DNA of 64,000 nucleotides from Chrysomallon squamiferum (Eukaryota; Mollusca; Gastropoda; Neomphalida; Peltospiridae): NCBI GenBank assembly GCA_012295275.1, contig CM022679.1, positions 23,961,002 to 24,025,001 of the forward strand, read 5' to 3'. Shown piece by piece: positions 27,930 to 40,360 of this stretch (position 1 is its first letter; each line of letters starts with the position of its first letter). The notes under the pieces were generated by a model. It saw only the letters and a program-made list of their open reading frames with translations, ran no database searches and was not told where the DNA came from. The position numbers and the translations under genes were made by a program.

Positions 27930-29890
27930 CGTAATGTTTTTTTCTCTTTCGTATCTCCGAGTCGTTGGTTACTGTTGTCAGGAGCAACTAACAAACAAAG
28001 CTTTTCAGTACAATTGCTATCGTTTATTTCCTAGAGAAATACGTATATAAATACCTCTTACACATGTAGTATGAATTTAACACAGTAGCTTTGATTCTTC
28101 GGGAACTTCTAGTGTTTAGAAGAATATATATATAAATGAATATACGATACACTTGAAATTGTTTTCAAGGTTCATTTATAAATGCTTTATCAAAATATAT
28201 ATATTTTGCTATACCGTTTAAACATAATAGTAATTATTAATAGTAATTATTATATCAAATTTATTATTATTATTATTATTATTATTAAAATTATTTTAAG
28301 TTTATTCTTATTCCCTGTGTTCTCTTCATCCTATTTAACAGATCTGAATAAGTTAATATCCTTTATATTACGTGTAAAAATTATTTTAAGTTTAATATAA
28401 AAAAAAAAAAAAAAAAAAAAAATTTTGTTTCTTTGTTTGATTGTTGTTGTTTTTTTTGTATTTATTTATTTCTGAGAAGTCCTCACTGTGCTGTAACTAC
28501 TTAAAATGATCATTGTTACCTGCTATTTATGTACAAGATCACCTTGTTGTGTTTGTCTCTTTCATATCTCGGGGTAGTGTCAGAAAGGACAAATAAACAA
28601 AATGACTCAACACAGTTTTGACTACGTTTTATTTTTTCCCGGAGAACTACGTAAACAAAGAGCTTTTACTCATGTAAAACAGTGGTAGTGATTCCCGAGA
28701 ATTGCTACTTGTTTAGAACAACTTATATGTGACACATAATAATTACATGACATTAAATGCTTTATCAAAATGTGTAAATGTTGTTGTATTCTTCTAAGTT
28801 GAGAATGATTTAAAATTTTATTTATTTATTTATTTATTTATTTGTTGTTCTTGTTGTGGCTCTTCTTATTATTGTTGTTGTTACAGTTATTATTATTATT
28901 ATTATTATCATTATTATAATCATTATTATTATCATCATCATCATCATCTTCATTATTGCTATTATTATTTATTATTATTATTATTATTATTAAGGGATTT
29001 TTTTGAAATTATTTTAAATTTGTTGTTCTTCCTTTTGTTTTAGTTAATTACATAGCTTAACAGAGTATCCTTTATATTACATGCAGAAAATAGAATAATG
29101 CTAAATATGCATTTGTCTCTCGTTTGTTTTCCTTCTAAAAAAATTTTTTAATAAAATATATACAAAATATAAAAATGAAACTTTATTTATACCGTAGTCT
29201 TCAAAGTTATAAATTATTTTCATGTTTTATTTAATACTTTTATTTATTTATTTAATAATTTATTTATTCATTCATTTACTAATGTTTTTGCTGTTGCTAT
29301 TATTGCTCATCCTTATTATTGTGGTTGTGTTATCTTCATTATTATCATCATCATTTTATTTAATAGTAGTAGTATTGTTTTTTTTTTCTGTTGTTATTTT
29401 TTTTTTTATATCATGTTCTAAAGAAGTATAATGTTTCTTTCAGGTCGGAAAGGTGTTTATAAATACTGTGGAAGAACTGAAAATATCTTAGAGAAACATT
29501 AATTATTCGTAAAAAACTTCCAAACTGTATTAATTTTATTTATTTTATTTGATTTTATTAAAGTTTTATCCAGATGCTCTTTCTAGCAATGTGAACACTG
29601 ATTAACTTTTAGTAAATTTACCAACGCCAACTGAACAAACAAAGATAATAAAATTGTTAGAAAACAATCTTCGGATTTATATGTTAACAATTTCTTGATT
29701 GCATGGGTTGAATTATTAGTTCTGGTATTATTACAATCATATATCATTTAATATTACACAGAAATATGAGCCTAACGCATAAAGAAACATTAATACACAT
29801 CTAAATTATATATAACTAAAAGTTATTTCTTTCTCTGTGCTGTTTCTGGTGAATCTTTTTGTATTTTTTATTATATATATATATATATTA

Positions 29891-29944
<54 letters not shown>

Positions 29945-30550
29945 TTTTTTTTTTTTTGTCGAGCTGGAATGTATTTCCAAAACAATACACTTATCACATT
30001 ATATTATTATTATTATTTTGTTGTTGTTGTTGTTGTTGTTGTTACTGAAAGCTACCAACTATTCACTGTGTGATAACAGATCAGTTACACCATGGAATAT
30101 TATTTCATTTTGTTTATTTCATACCTCACAATTTCAGGTTATTGTCCTATACACATCCGCAATAAAGAATACAGTATCACGTTCGTATATTGTTTAATGA
30201 GAAATCTATCTAAATTACTTTGCTTGTAGAATCAGCCTGTTTTCCACGATTTGTCAGTTATTCAATTGCTCCTTCCAACGAAGCTTTTCGTCGCGGAAAG
30301 AGCAAGCGCTCACTGTAACCAGTCAAACGACAATTCAATACATGTTGTACACAGTCAAATTCAGAGACAAAGCGTCAACATTTTAAAATCATATACATCA
30401 TAATACATGCTTTTTAAACTACTACAATGTCATTCAGTCGAGTCTTTAGCATCTGATGTTTTTATTATTTTATGTTATTATGATATTTTCATTAAATAGT
30501 TTCTATCAGTAGTTTAAAAAACATTTTCATATTATTTATTTTTGTATCGG
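27930..30550 (-). repeat. Unit U copy 4 (inverted)
   Basis: Reverse-complement copy of unit U. Reading left to right it shows, inverted, the end segment (TCGTTGGTTACTGTTGTCAGG), the GTTGTTCTGAACAA segment near 28710, ATT runs, the segment matching 15.36-15.48 kb near 29420-29500, the segment matching 15.0 kb near 29700-29780, ATACCTCACAATT near 30120, the CAAGCTTCG segment near 30280, and the start segment near 30330-30540. It forms an inverted pair with the direct copies at 23.4-25.2 kb and 13.7-16.4 kb. Confidence 0.78.
29886..29942. repeat. (ATT)n microsatellite
   Basis: ATT run, the inverted counterpart of the AAT runs in direct unit U copies, followed by poly-T and (GTT)n. Confidence 0.95.
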
Positions 30551-30679
30551 ACATAAACCGTGTAAGATCAAGGTTCACGCAACGGGGCAATGTGGGACTA
30601 TACTCGCCCAATTGTGCTAAACATTGCCTTACTTGTTTGCTTGCTTGCTTGTTTTTGTTTTCTTCATTTTTAGAGGCTA

Positions 30680-30890
30680 GGAGGAGTTCAAGACTTTGTA
30701 ATTCACTCCAGCTTCTGCTGCATAATAAATAAATTCAACCATGAATAATTTATACATATACAAAAGACCGGTGAACTATGCTATATTGGGGAAAAAAAGT
30801 ATATCTTGACTATAACAATATGGTTGTATCGGAATCAACATCGGATTCACATATGGGCTGACCGAGCTGCAGTTCAGATAATCATAATAT
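30680..30890 (-). repeat. RepA copy 3 (inverted fragment)
   Basis: Contains, inverted, the RepA words GAATCAACATCGGATTCA, ACCGGTGAAC and AACCATGAATAAT. Confidence 0.75.
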
Positions 30891-30899
30891 TTTGCAACG

Positions 30900-31514
30900 A
30901 TCTGTTGTTCTACATCTGTTTTGAGACTTAAAAAAAAAAAAAAAAAAAAAAATAAAAATTAAGTAATATGAAACTTTTTAAACAAACATTCGTTTGTGAA
31001 GCCAACCAGTTTTTCCTTCTCATAATCTTGTTAGCTGTCATCTACTATTCATCGAAAATGCGAACATAATTTAGTACAGAGAGAGACAGAAAAATGTCAC
31101 CTTATATTTTATCTTTGTTTTATGGCTTAATACTTTTTGTTGTTGTTGTTTTTTTAAATAATATATTTTCATAAACTTTGTAAATTATTTATATGCTTGT
31201 CTGTAAATAATCTTTTTTTTTTTTTTTTTTGAGGGAGGACCTGAGTTTGACCTTTCTGAGTGTTGTGGAATTAATCACATTTTAATATATGTAGTGTATT
31301 TACTGTATTTACCTTCATATACAAAGCAGAAATATAGTTTTACTACAGAGATATTTCGTTACCTCATTTCTCCCTAAACGATACACGAACGTGACACTGT
31401 ATGCATTAATGCGCATGTGTGTAGGACAGTTAACCTAGTATGAAATAAACACAATGAAACAACACTTGCGGGTGTATGTTATCTGTTATTACTCAGGGAA
31501 TAGTTGTTACAATT

Positions 31515-31558
<44 letters not shown>

Positions 31559-32941
31559 TAATGAATCATATGCGTTCTCTGTTGACAGAACGTTTTAGAA
31601 ATCCAGTTTAGCACGAAAAAAAAAAAAAAAAAAAAAAAAAATCAAAAAGAATCAACAACAAACAAATATAAATAGATAAATAAACCAGGAACAGTACACA
31701 GAAAGAAATAACTTTCAGCAATGTATAATTTACATATATATATCGAAGAAAATTCAGTGTCCGGAACAACTGTAATTTATCTACTCATCATATCTTGCCA
31801 CTACGTACATACACATACAGACATTTTAAAAATCTTAATAAAATAAAATAAAACTAAACACCCATGAAATATCATATAATATAAAAAAAATGTTATAAAA
31901 TAAAAATTAAAACTAAGTAACTAAGTAATTAACTAAATAAATCAATAAATCAATACAGGTTCGAAGAATTTTAGAAATAATTAAGTCTAAAGTATAAAAA
32001 AATTTTAATGCTCATTATTACCGATATGTTAATGTTTTAATAGCATACCTTTTTAAAAATCTTTTAAAAATTTTTAAAAGCTTTGTTTTAACAGTTCTGG
32101 AAATAATAGTTCATTTTAAGTAAATAACAGATAAATGCAGACCTTGTATAAAATAAATGAATGAATGAATGAATAAATAAATAAATAAATAAGTCTTTAA
32201 AAATAAAAATCTAAATCAGTCTTGAAAGTTATCAAAAGAACAGACATCATATTCATATTTACATGGCCTGTTTATCTTTTGCCCGGCGTTTCAGAAAAAT
32301 TAAAACAGAATGCATCAAAATAATTCTTTTTTTTTTTTTTTTATTATAGCCAAGTTATTTTGACTTTTAACATTAAAAAATAAAAAATTTTTTGATAAAT
32401 AAAATACAAAAATGCTTTCTAAACTAATGAAATGGACTAACTATTTGATGAAAATATAATAACTTAATGAAAATTAAAAACTCTGATGATAAGCACTCAA
32501 GACTGAATGGCACTTTGATAGTTTAAAAGCATATATTTTACAAATGAACATTATTTTCAAATGTTGACACTTTGTCTTTGAGTTTGACTATGTACATTAT
32601 AAAGTGAAGTTGGCATTTGATAGCTACTTTGAGCTGTTTGTGCTTCTGGAATTTAAAAAAAAAAAAAAATATTTATTATTTCTTAAGTCACTTTTTTCTT
32701 CAACTTCCTTAAATACATTTTGTTGTATGTTCTTAAATATTTTTGTCAAGAGTTTGCCACCCTGATTGTACACACGATTCATGAATCAATAATTTACCAA
32801 TACTGCATTTACTGCATTTACCTTCATACACAAAGTAGAACGTGATACCGTATACCTGAATGCGCATGTCAACCTGACATTGTGAAATAACATTCGCGGG
32901 CAAATGTGAATATGTTGCCACACGGTGAATAGCTGATGACA

Positions 32942-33000
<59 letters not shown>

Positions 33001-33456
33001 GAGAAAAAAGGTATAGAAGAAATAACAAATTTTGTGTTGCCAATTAAATTAAGTAATGTTCATTAATAACTATCCAAACGATCAAAACACAGTCAGGGAT
33101 CAAAAACATCACTTCTGTTTATAATAAATGTAAAACTCCCTTCTGAATGAAAAAAGGTATAGGATAATTAACCTGGCATTCTGAAATAATATTCGCGGGT
33201 AAATGTGAATATGTTCTTCGTGAATAGTTGATAGCACTGAATAATAATAATAATAATAATAATAACAATAATAATAATATGAACAGCAATAATAATAACA
33301 TCAAGAATAAATAAATAAATATGAGGGAGGGATTTATATAGATATTATTTTGTATAATGTAAAAAATATTCTGTCAAGCTTACTTATTAAAATCTGCTAC
33401 AAATGAAGAAAACAAATAGAATGACAAAATATTAAAATATTTTTTAAAAATCCCGT

Positions 33457-33502
<46 letters not shown>

Positions 33503-33905
33503 TTAATAATAATAAATTTAACAATAATTAATACCTGAATGTCTGAAGGGTATCAATATACTTATACTTAACGTATATAAATATGCTAAAAAGTATGTTT
33601 TAATTATATTCATTGTCGGATCTTCGTTGTTATAAACACGTAGAAGTTCCCGAGAAATCATTACTGTATTAAATTCATTGTCGGATCTTCGTTGTTATAA
33701 ACACGTAGAAGTTCCCGAGAAATCATTACTGTATTAAATTCACAGTACATGTGTACGAAGTCTTTGTACGTAGATTTTCCCGGGAAATCTGTGATAGCAG
33801 TTACGCTGGATAGGTTTGTTTATTAGCAACGACTCCAAGTTATAAAAAGAGGCAAGATCTTTTATTTTATTACACGATTGCTGCATACAATATCAGACAG
33901 TGTTA
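30900..33905 (+). repeat. Unit U copies 5 and 6 (direct), running into the next gene
   Basis: One diverged copy at about 30.9-32.0 kb (TTTTGCAACGATCTG, CGAACGTGACACTG, an AAT run at 31518-31558, ATCATATCTTGCCACTACG) and a second at about 32.4-33.9 kb (AACTATTTGATGAAAA, an AAT run at 32945-33000, further runs near 33240-33280 and 33459-33512). The second copy ends with the GTAGAAGTTCCCGAGAA and TTAGCAACGACTCC segments, about 100 bases before the start codon at 33963. Confidence 0.75.
33609..33738. repeat. 65-base tandem duplication in the 5' flank
   Basis: A 65-base segment containing TCGGATCTTCGTTG and AAGTTCCCGAGAAATC occurs twice in direct, essentially identical succession, beginning about 350 bases upstream of the start codon at 33963. 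Other unit U ends carry it once. Confidence 0.9.
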
Positions 33906-33962
33906 ACGAACCAGCCGAAGATCGAGAGAAAAGAAGGAATCAAGTAAAGAACTGAAGGAAAG

Positions 33963-34063
33963 ATGGATGTTTTTAAAGCAGCCGGGAAGGGTTTAGCAAA
34001 CATAGCTGCTGCGCCTGTGTCAGCTATGGCATCAGCTGTTACTGAAGTGTTAGTATTATTTTG

Positions 34064-34113
<50 letters not shown>

Positions 34114-37100
34114 ATTAATGTTTATAATAACCAAAACATTTAAAATTGGCTTCTTTACTTTGTATAATGAATTCAGAATTGGTTAATTATGTCTTAGCTA
34201 AATAGGAAAAATTACTTTGCATAATAAAATCAGTTATAAAATTAATACTCTGTTATAGGCCTACATATTATTAATCTCAGAATATTGTGATGTTACTTAA
34301 CAGTTAAAATAACAATTAAAGAAAAAAACGAGAAGAAAAAAATCCCATCTTAATGAGGGATATTTTATTTTTTTATTTTTTTAAATTTGTTTTTGATTTT
34401 AAAACAGCGGGACGAAAGTTGCTGAATATTTTGAGGGAACTACTAATTTCTCCGAAAGAACTCGATCTCTGGAAATTGAGGTTATTAATCAAACTAACAG
34501 CGTTCTCCATTTAAAATCAAGTCATTTTGCAGACGGAGAATGGTTTACTAATTGTGATCTCCAAGACATCAAACCCGGTCAGAACGGCTTTGGACGTGCC
34601 GCAAATCGTCAAGGTAACCCCGAGGGTGTGAAAGGTGGCGTCGAATTTAAAATAGGAAGCACTGGGATGAACTTTTACATTGGGTTTGAGAATCCTCTTA
34701 CCGGTGACTATAAGTCTTTCATTGCTGTTAATGGGAAGGAATCAGCAAAGTGGGCTTGTGAGAAAAACAGTCAAGGTAGTACTAAGAATAAAGAAGCTGA
34801 GGGTTACCGTCTGTCATGTTGTACAGAAAATCCATCAGAATCAGAGTTTAAAAAATTCGTTTTCACTATTGAAAAGGTCAGTTTAATATGCTTTACTGCC
34901 CATATATATATATAATCACGTATTTTAAACATTGTGCTTAGTTATATACATACACCTCAAATACCAAAACAGGCATCTTGAATTAAGACAGTACGTTTCT
35001 ACATTATGTTTCAGCTATTTTTATCAGTGTTGCATGAACCCTAATAAAATAACTGAGAGCTCTATGTATATATGAAAATCAGTACTCTTTCGTTAAAGTT
35101 AGTTTTTTGAGAAATAGCAGATTAAGTTTACGTAATTTTGATTAATTTGAAATTAAAGTTGGGCTGGAATTTCATTTTAGAAATTATTAACTGAGTTTGT
35201 ACAACAGCTTCTACAAGTCATCAGAGGGTGAAAAAAGAAAAAAAATTCATGCAGGTTGCTCACGGTAAAACGGTTAAATCGGTCATTTATACATAAATAT
35301 AACATCGAATATAGCTTTACATATATCATTAAGTATGTATGTATGTATGTATGTATGTATGTATGTATGTATGTATGTATATGTACGTATGTGTGTGTAT
35401 GTGTGCATGTTTGTGTATGTGTATATGTAACTGACTCAAAACAAGTATGCTCTCATATGTGTATATACGAATGTATATATATATATATATATATTTTTTT
35501 CGAATACTTTAGTACAGGTACAAATAAATGAATTTCACTTTATAATAAAATATATTTCTTTATTTTTCTAACAGCTTCCGCCTGTTTTCTCTGAAAGATC
35601 CCGAACTCTGGAAATTGAGATTAATAATGAAACAAACAGCGAGCTTCATTTAAAATCAAGTTTCTTTCAACGTGGAGAATGGTTTACTTCCCTTGATCCC
35701 AAACATATCGACCCCGGTGAGAAAAGTTTAGGATGTGCAGCAAACCGGGAATGTACACCCGAAGATGTGACTGCTGGCGTCGAATTTGAAATAAAAAACA
35801 CTGAGCTCTGTTTTTACATTGGGTTTAGTAATCCTGTAGGGGCACACTACAAGACCTTCATTGCAGTTAATAAAAATGGATCAGCTAAATGGGCTTGTGA
35901 GCAAAACAGGGACGACACTGATAAGATTCTGACTGATAATGGTTACTGTCTGTCATGTTCTGTGCAGAAACAGACAGAATTTGAGTATAAGAAGTTCATT
36001 TTCACTATTAGAAAGGTAAGTTTAATATGCTTTACTTCCCATATAGTTGTGTGAATGTATTATATAGAATCCTGGTGCAATTTAAAAAAAATTATAACTT
36101 TTGATCTATGTATGACAGGGTTGATCCGTAAAATGAGAAAAAAGTTTGGATTTTAAAATATATTTATAGTTAAAAGTCTTAATTTTCAACGAAGCCAAAC
36201 TCACTGAAAATCAGCTAAAATTGTATTTCTAGAACTTCAGAATCGTATCTCGATTTGTATCCATAATGACGGTTAATATTCTTTTATAATGCCGTTGTTA
36301 ATTAACATTAATGTAAATATAGTTCAGTTTTTTGTATGGGATAGCAGTTATATACATAGACATTAAAATACAGGAAAATAGCAACAGCAACAATAAAATA
36401 ATAATAATAATAATAATAACAACAACAACAGTAATAATGTTGAAAACTCATAGTAATAATATTATTAAGCAAATAAATGAAATATGATTAATTTTATATT
36501 TCTCAGGATGTACAAATTTTGAAGATATTCAACTCTACTTCGGATGCTCTACTCTACAAAGATACGTTCATGGAAACTAAAACTAATTTGGTAGAGTCAT
36601 ACACCATCGAAGCTAGCAGAACTACTGGCCCATATGACATCAAAGCTAATGAAACCAAAACCATCGTTATAACAGATTCCAGAGGATGTTTAGGAAAAGT
36701 GGCAGGTGGATTCAAATATGCCTTAGAAGGAAAACAACTGTGCTTGTACTTTGGCTTTAGAAGGACACCGAAGAAAAATTGCAAGACATTCATGGACATA
36801 AATCATAATAAATCAGCCGAATGGGCCTGCAATGAAGCAAGCAATGATGATGCTAAAATGATTCGTAGCGGCTACATTTTGCATGCTTCCATAGAAGATG
36901 AAAACCAAGTATTCTGTTACACTATTAAAAAGGTAGAAGAAACAAAAATCCACAATAAAAAAAAAGTCATTTTCTAACTTTATTATATATCATCTATCAT
37001 CATCAAGAATATTATTTGTCCTTTTGTAAGATATTTCATTCACTCCGAACAAATCTATTAACATAAATAAACTAAAAAATTATAAATACATTTCGAGTGA

Positions 37101-37116
37101 GTATAAAACTCAAATT

Positions 37117-37156
<40 letters not shown>

Positions 37157-37759
37157 GAAGAAGAAGAAGAAGAAGAAAGAAGAAGAAATAACCTTACTCA
37201 GCTGACTTATTGTCATTTTTGTCAATGCATTTCTCACATTTCTTACTGAAAATACTGTAATATTAAATTTGATCTTAACTGTTACTTTACAGGACATCCC
37301 AGAAAATGAGAAAAGACTGGCTTTTCAGATCAATAATAAACTCAAGAAACGTCTCCAATTCAAAGAAAAATTCTTCTCATCAAAAACATGGGCACTTTCC
37401 CTTTCTAAGCCTTCAGACCCAGAAATTAAACGACGACAGTCAAAAGACGTCATTATTACAGAGTGCCAAGGGCTGCCGGCCAAAATAAACCTTGGGCTGG
37501 AATTTGAAATTAGAAATACTGGACTGAGTTTGTACATCGGCTTCTATAAGTCATCAGATGGCAAAGAAAAACATTTCATGCAGGTTGCTCATGGTAAAAA
37601 GGCTAAATGGGCCGCGAAAAAAAGTCTACAGGATTCAGATATGACACCAAATGGAAGATTTCAGTTATACCATAAATATAACATCGAAGAACAGCGTACA
37701 GTTTTTACATATATCATTGAAAATGTATGTATTTGTGTGTCTCTATGAATGTATGGACG

Positions 37760-37806
<47 letters not shown>

Positions 37807-38374
37807 TTCTATCTGCATGATTTTTAATTATACTGCAGGATATTTATTTCTGGAATATCATGTATCAGTTATAATGAACATAACCTTTGATTTTAATATT
37901 TATTTTACAGGAAATCCCTGAAAATGAGCAAAGACTTGCTTTAAAGATCATTAATGCAACCCCACAACTTCTCCTTTTCAAAGAAAAATTCTTCTCATCA
38001 AAAACATGGGTATTTCTCATTCTGAGCCACCAGATTCAGAAATAAAACCACGCGATCCAAAAGATATCATAGTTGCAGAGCTTCGTGGTTTGCCATCTGA
38101 AATTAAAGTTGGGCTGGAATTTAAAATTAAAAATACTATACTGAGTTTGTATATCGGCTTCTACAAATCACCAGAAGGCGAAGAAAAACATTTTAAGATG
38201 GTTACTAATAACAAAACAGTTCAATGGGCTGCCCAACAATGTTTAGCCAATTCAAAAAACTGGATGCAGAACAAAACATTTAAGCTTGGTTATCAATGTA
38301 AGGAAGAAAGTCAGCGTAAAACTTATGAATACACCATTATAAATAATGGAGTTTCTTGTGGTTGCCTTGGTTAA
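33963..38374 (+). CDS. Multi-module actinoporin-like protein, frameshifted in the last exon
   Basis: Six exons: 33963-34048, 34408-34876, 35575-36015, 36507-36932, 37293-37724, 37911-38374. Splice signals are GT-AG and the frame is continuous through exon 5 (618 codons). Exon 1 encodes a small, Ala-rich amphipathic N-terminus (MDVFKAAGKGLANIAA). Exons 2 to 6 each encode one module of about 145 residues, all joined by phase 0 introns. Shared marks are SxxF then EWF or TW, a Gly-(Val/Leu)-Glu-Phe-x-Ile strand, (F/L)YIGF, a Lys-x-Phe, and A-x-W-A. An N-terminal amphipathic helix before a beta-sandwich with this strand order resembles actinoporin-like proteins, a pore-former and lipid-binding family also known in molluscs. 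The aromatic lipid-head site is not obvious, so lectin-like or aegerolysin-like folds remain possible. No signal peptide is clear. Exon 6 lacks one base near 38010 relative to exon 5, giving a stop at 38043-38045 (662 residues) although the other frame stays open to 38374. Confidence 0.72.
34069..34112. repeat. (ATT)n in intron 1 of the module gene
   Basis: ATT run starting 20 bases after the exon 1 donor. Confidence 0.95.
35149..35345 (+). pseudogene. Relic module exon inside intron 2 of the module gene
   Basis: A decayed, partial copy of a module exon most like exons 5 and 6. Matching words are AAATTAAAGTTGGGCTGGAA, CTGAGTTTGTAC, TTCTACAAGTCATCAGA, CATGCAGGTTGCTCA and ATAAATATAACATCGAA, in the same order as in exon 5, ending at a GTATGT-like site that has expanded into (GTAT)n. 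In-frame stops and an internal deletion (the WAAKK segment is gone) show that it is dead. It records a sixth module that was lost by decay, or a failed duplication. Confidence 0.85.
35334..35380. repeat. (GTAT)n microsatellite
   Basis: Tetranucleotide run grown from the donor-like GTATGT at the end of the relic exon. The donor of exon 5 at 37725 has the same GTATGT core. Confidence 0.9.
37119..37180. repeat. (AAT)n/(AAG)n compound microsatellite
   Basis: Intron 4 of the module gene carries an AAT run changing into AAG units. Confidence 0.95.
37761..37806. repeat. (GTCT)n/(ATCT)n microsatellite
   Basis: Tetranucleotide run in intron 5 of the module gene. Confidence 0.93.
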
Positions 38375-39598
38375 ACAAAATAAAAAAACATAATAGACAT
38401 AAATAAATGATTTCGACAGGAAACTTCAAAGCAGTTTCTTCATTTGTACAATATATATTTTAATAATTCTTCTTTCAGATTTAGTCTACTCAAATATTTT
38501 GTTTACTTACAAGTATAATTTTCACGGAATAAACAAAAACAACAAAAATAATAAAAAAAAAAAAAAAAATATTAATCTAGGTATTTAGCAGAGTTTTAAA
38601 TTATTATCTGCATATAATAAAAATATGGTGTAGATTCTCATTCTTTTTTTGTTGAAAGCCAATCATTTAGATTAAAATACTTAGATTATGTTTTTGACGT
38701 TTCATTCATAATTAGAAAATATTGTTTGCAAGTATGTAGAAACAAATAAATTGAAGACGAGCAATGGTCAGTCTCATGTTAGTTCAAGTCGACCAAAAAA
38801 AAGTTATGGTTGGAATAAAAATAAACATTACACTGTCATGATTTATGAATTAAAATTTTGAAAATACAAACAGTTTTTTGTTCGTTGTATATGAAAACTA
38901 TATTCAGAGTTAATGTTTTAATTCTTTTTTTTTTTTTCTTTTTTTTGTTGCTGTCGTTTAGCTAATGAGTTATGAATTACTATATGCACTAAATCTAATT
39001 TTGAAGTCACTTATATCAATATGAGGTTGCCTGTTGTTTGCAATCAACATGTCATTTTTAATGGGAACGTTCTATTTCCAGATAGTAAAAGTATTAAAAG
39101 AAGTAAAAACTGTGTTTTACAGTAAAATTGAGAAAACTGATGTGGTTTTAAACAAAGCCGATCAATACTGAATGAATATTTTGCCATAAAAGGGTTTGGA
39201 GTATAACACATACTACTTCTATCATAAAATTTAACCTAGGACTTGATCCTTAAAATTATTTGAAATGATGAAAAATAAAAATTAAAGAACGACATCACTA
39301 TCAGAACTTTATTTTAAAAATACACATGAACGTCTATTTACTTCTGTTAACCTTTCATAAAATTCGTAAGATATCTTAATATTTTTGAAAAAAATAAAAG
39401 AAAGATTACTGTTAAATTAAATTTGTAATCATAAGTAAACAGTTTCAAAACTGAAACCCACTTATTTCTGTATTTGAAAGAAAAATAAGTAAATCATCAA
39501 AATAAAAATAATGTAAGAACCAACCATTAACGAGTCATAGTAACATCGTACATTAAAATAAAAAATACAGAGATTTTATAATGTTTATAGTTGTTAAA
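38375..39598. other. Convergent intergenic region, 3' flanks of the module gene and PRPF31
   Basis: The two genes converge here. A possible polyadenylation signal AATAAA lies at 38402-38407, just after the last open frame of the module gene. Segments at 38400-38510 and 38945-39060 recur, diverged, at 17050-17200 and 26140-26460. No exon was found. Confidence 0.6.
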
Positions 39599-40328
39599 TT
39601 ATTTCTTCTCAACTTTGCGAAATCCTGCAGTAGATGAGAAGTATTTCTGATTGGCTTCTTGAACTTTCTTTTCTGCTGCTTGTGGATTGACAATTTCAAG
39701 TCCCTAAAAAAAAAAATAATAATAATTAAATAATAATAATAAGTACTTGAAAAGCTGAAACATAATGATTCACTGCAAGTTCATTTTCATGGAACAGTAT
39801 GTATGTCAAAGTATCCTTACTAATTTTCGTTTATTTATTTATTTAACATACATTTTTCAAAAATTTCTTTAATTTTTGTTTTTAATTTTTTAGCTTCTCA
39901 TTGTTAAGTGAACTCAGTACAAAGAAAACCTACCTGCAGTGGGGTAAATGCTATACTGGATGATGTTCCTGCCACCTGTTTCTTTACAGTCGTACTGCCT
40001 CCCCAAACACTGTTTGACTGCTTGCTTAACTTTTGCTGTATTTGGAGAGAGGGAAAACACATTACATCATCAACATATGTAGTATAAATATAATATTATT
40101 CACAAGTTGAGAGATAACAGAAAAATCATCAGTTTAAAAGTTAATCCTGACAATTCTGACTGTGAAAATATAATTGCAGACTTTGTACAAAATATTCTAA
40201 AATAAATAAATAAACAGAGAGGAAAAAAATTACAATTTCAATGTATATAGTTTATATAGATTAAAGTACAAGGGAAAGATAACCTGTTTAAAAGTGTATC
40301 TTGAGGTTATTGTGAAAATAAAATATCA

Positions 40329-40360
<32 letters not shown>

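Noticed and set aside
36554-36799. Antisense frame of 81 codons
   Set aside because: Shadow of module gene exon 4 on the opposite strand.
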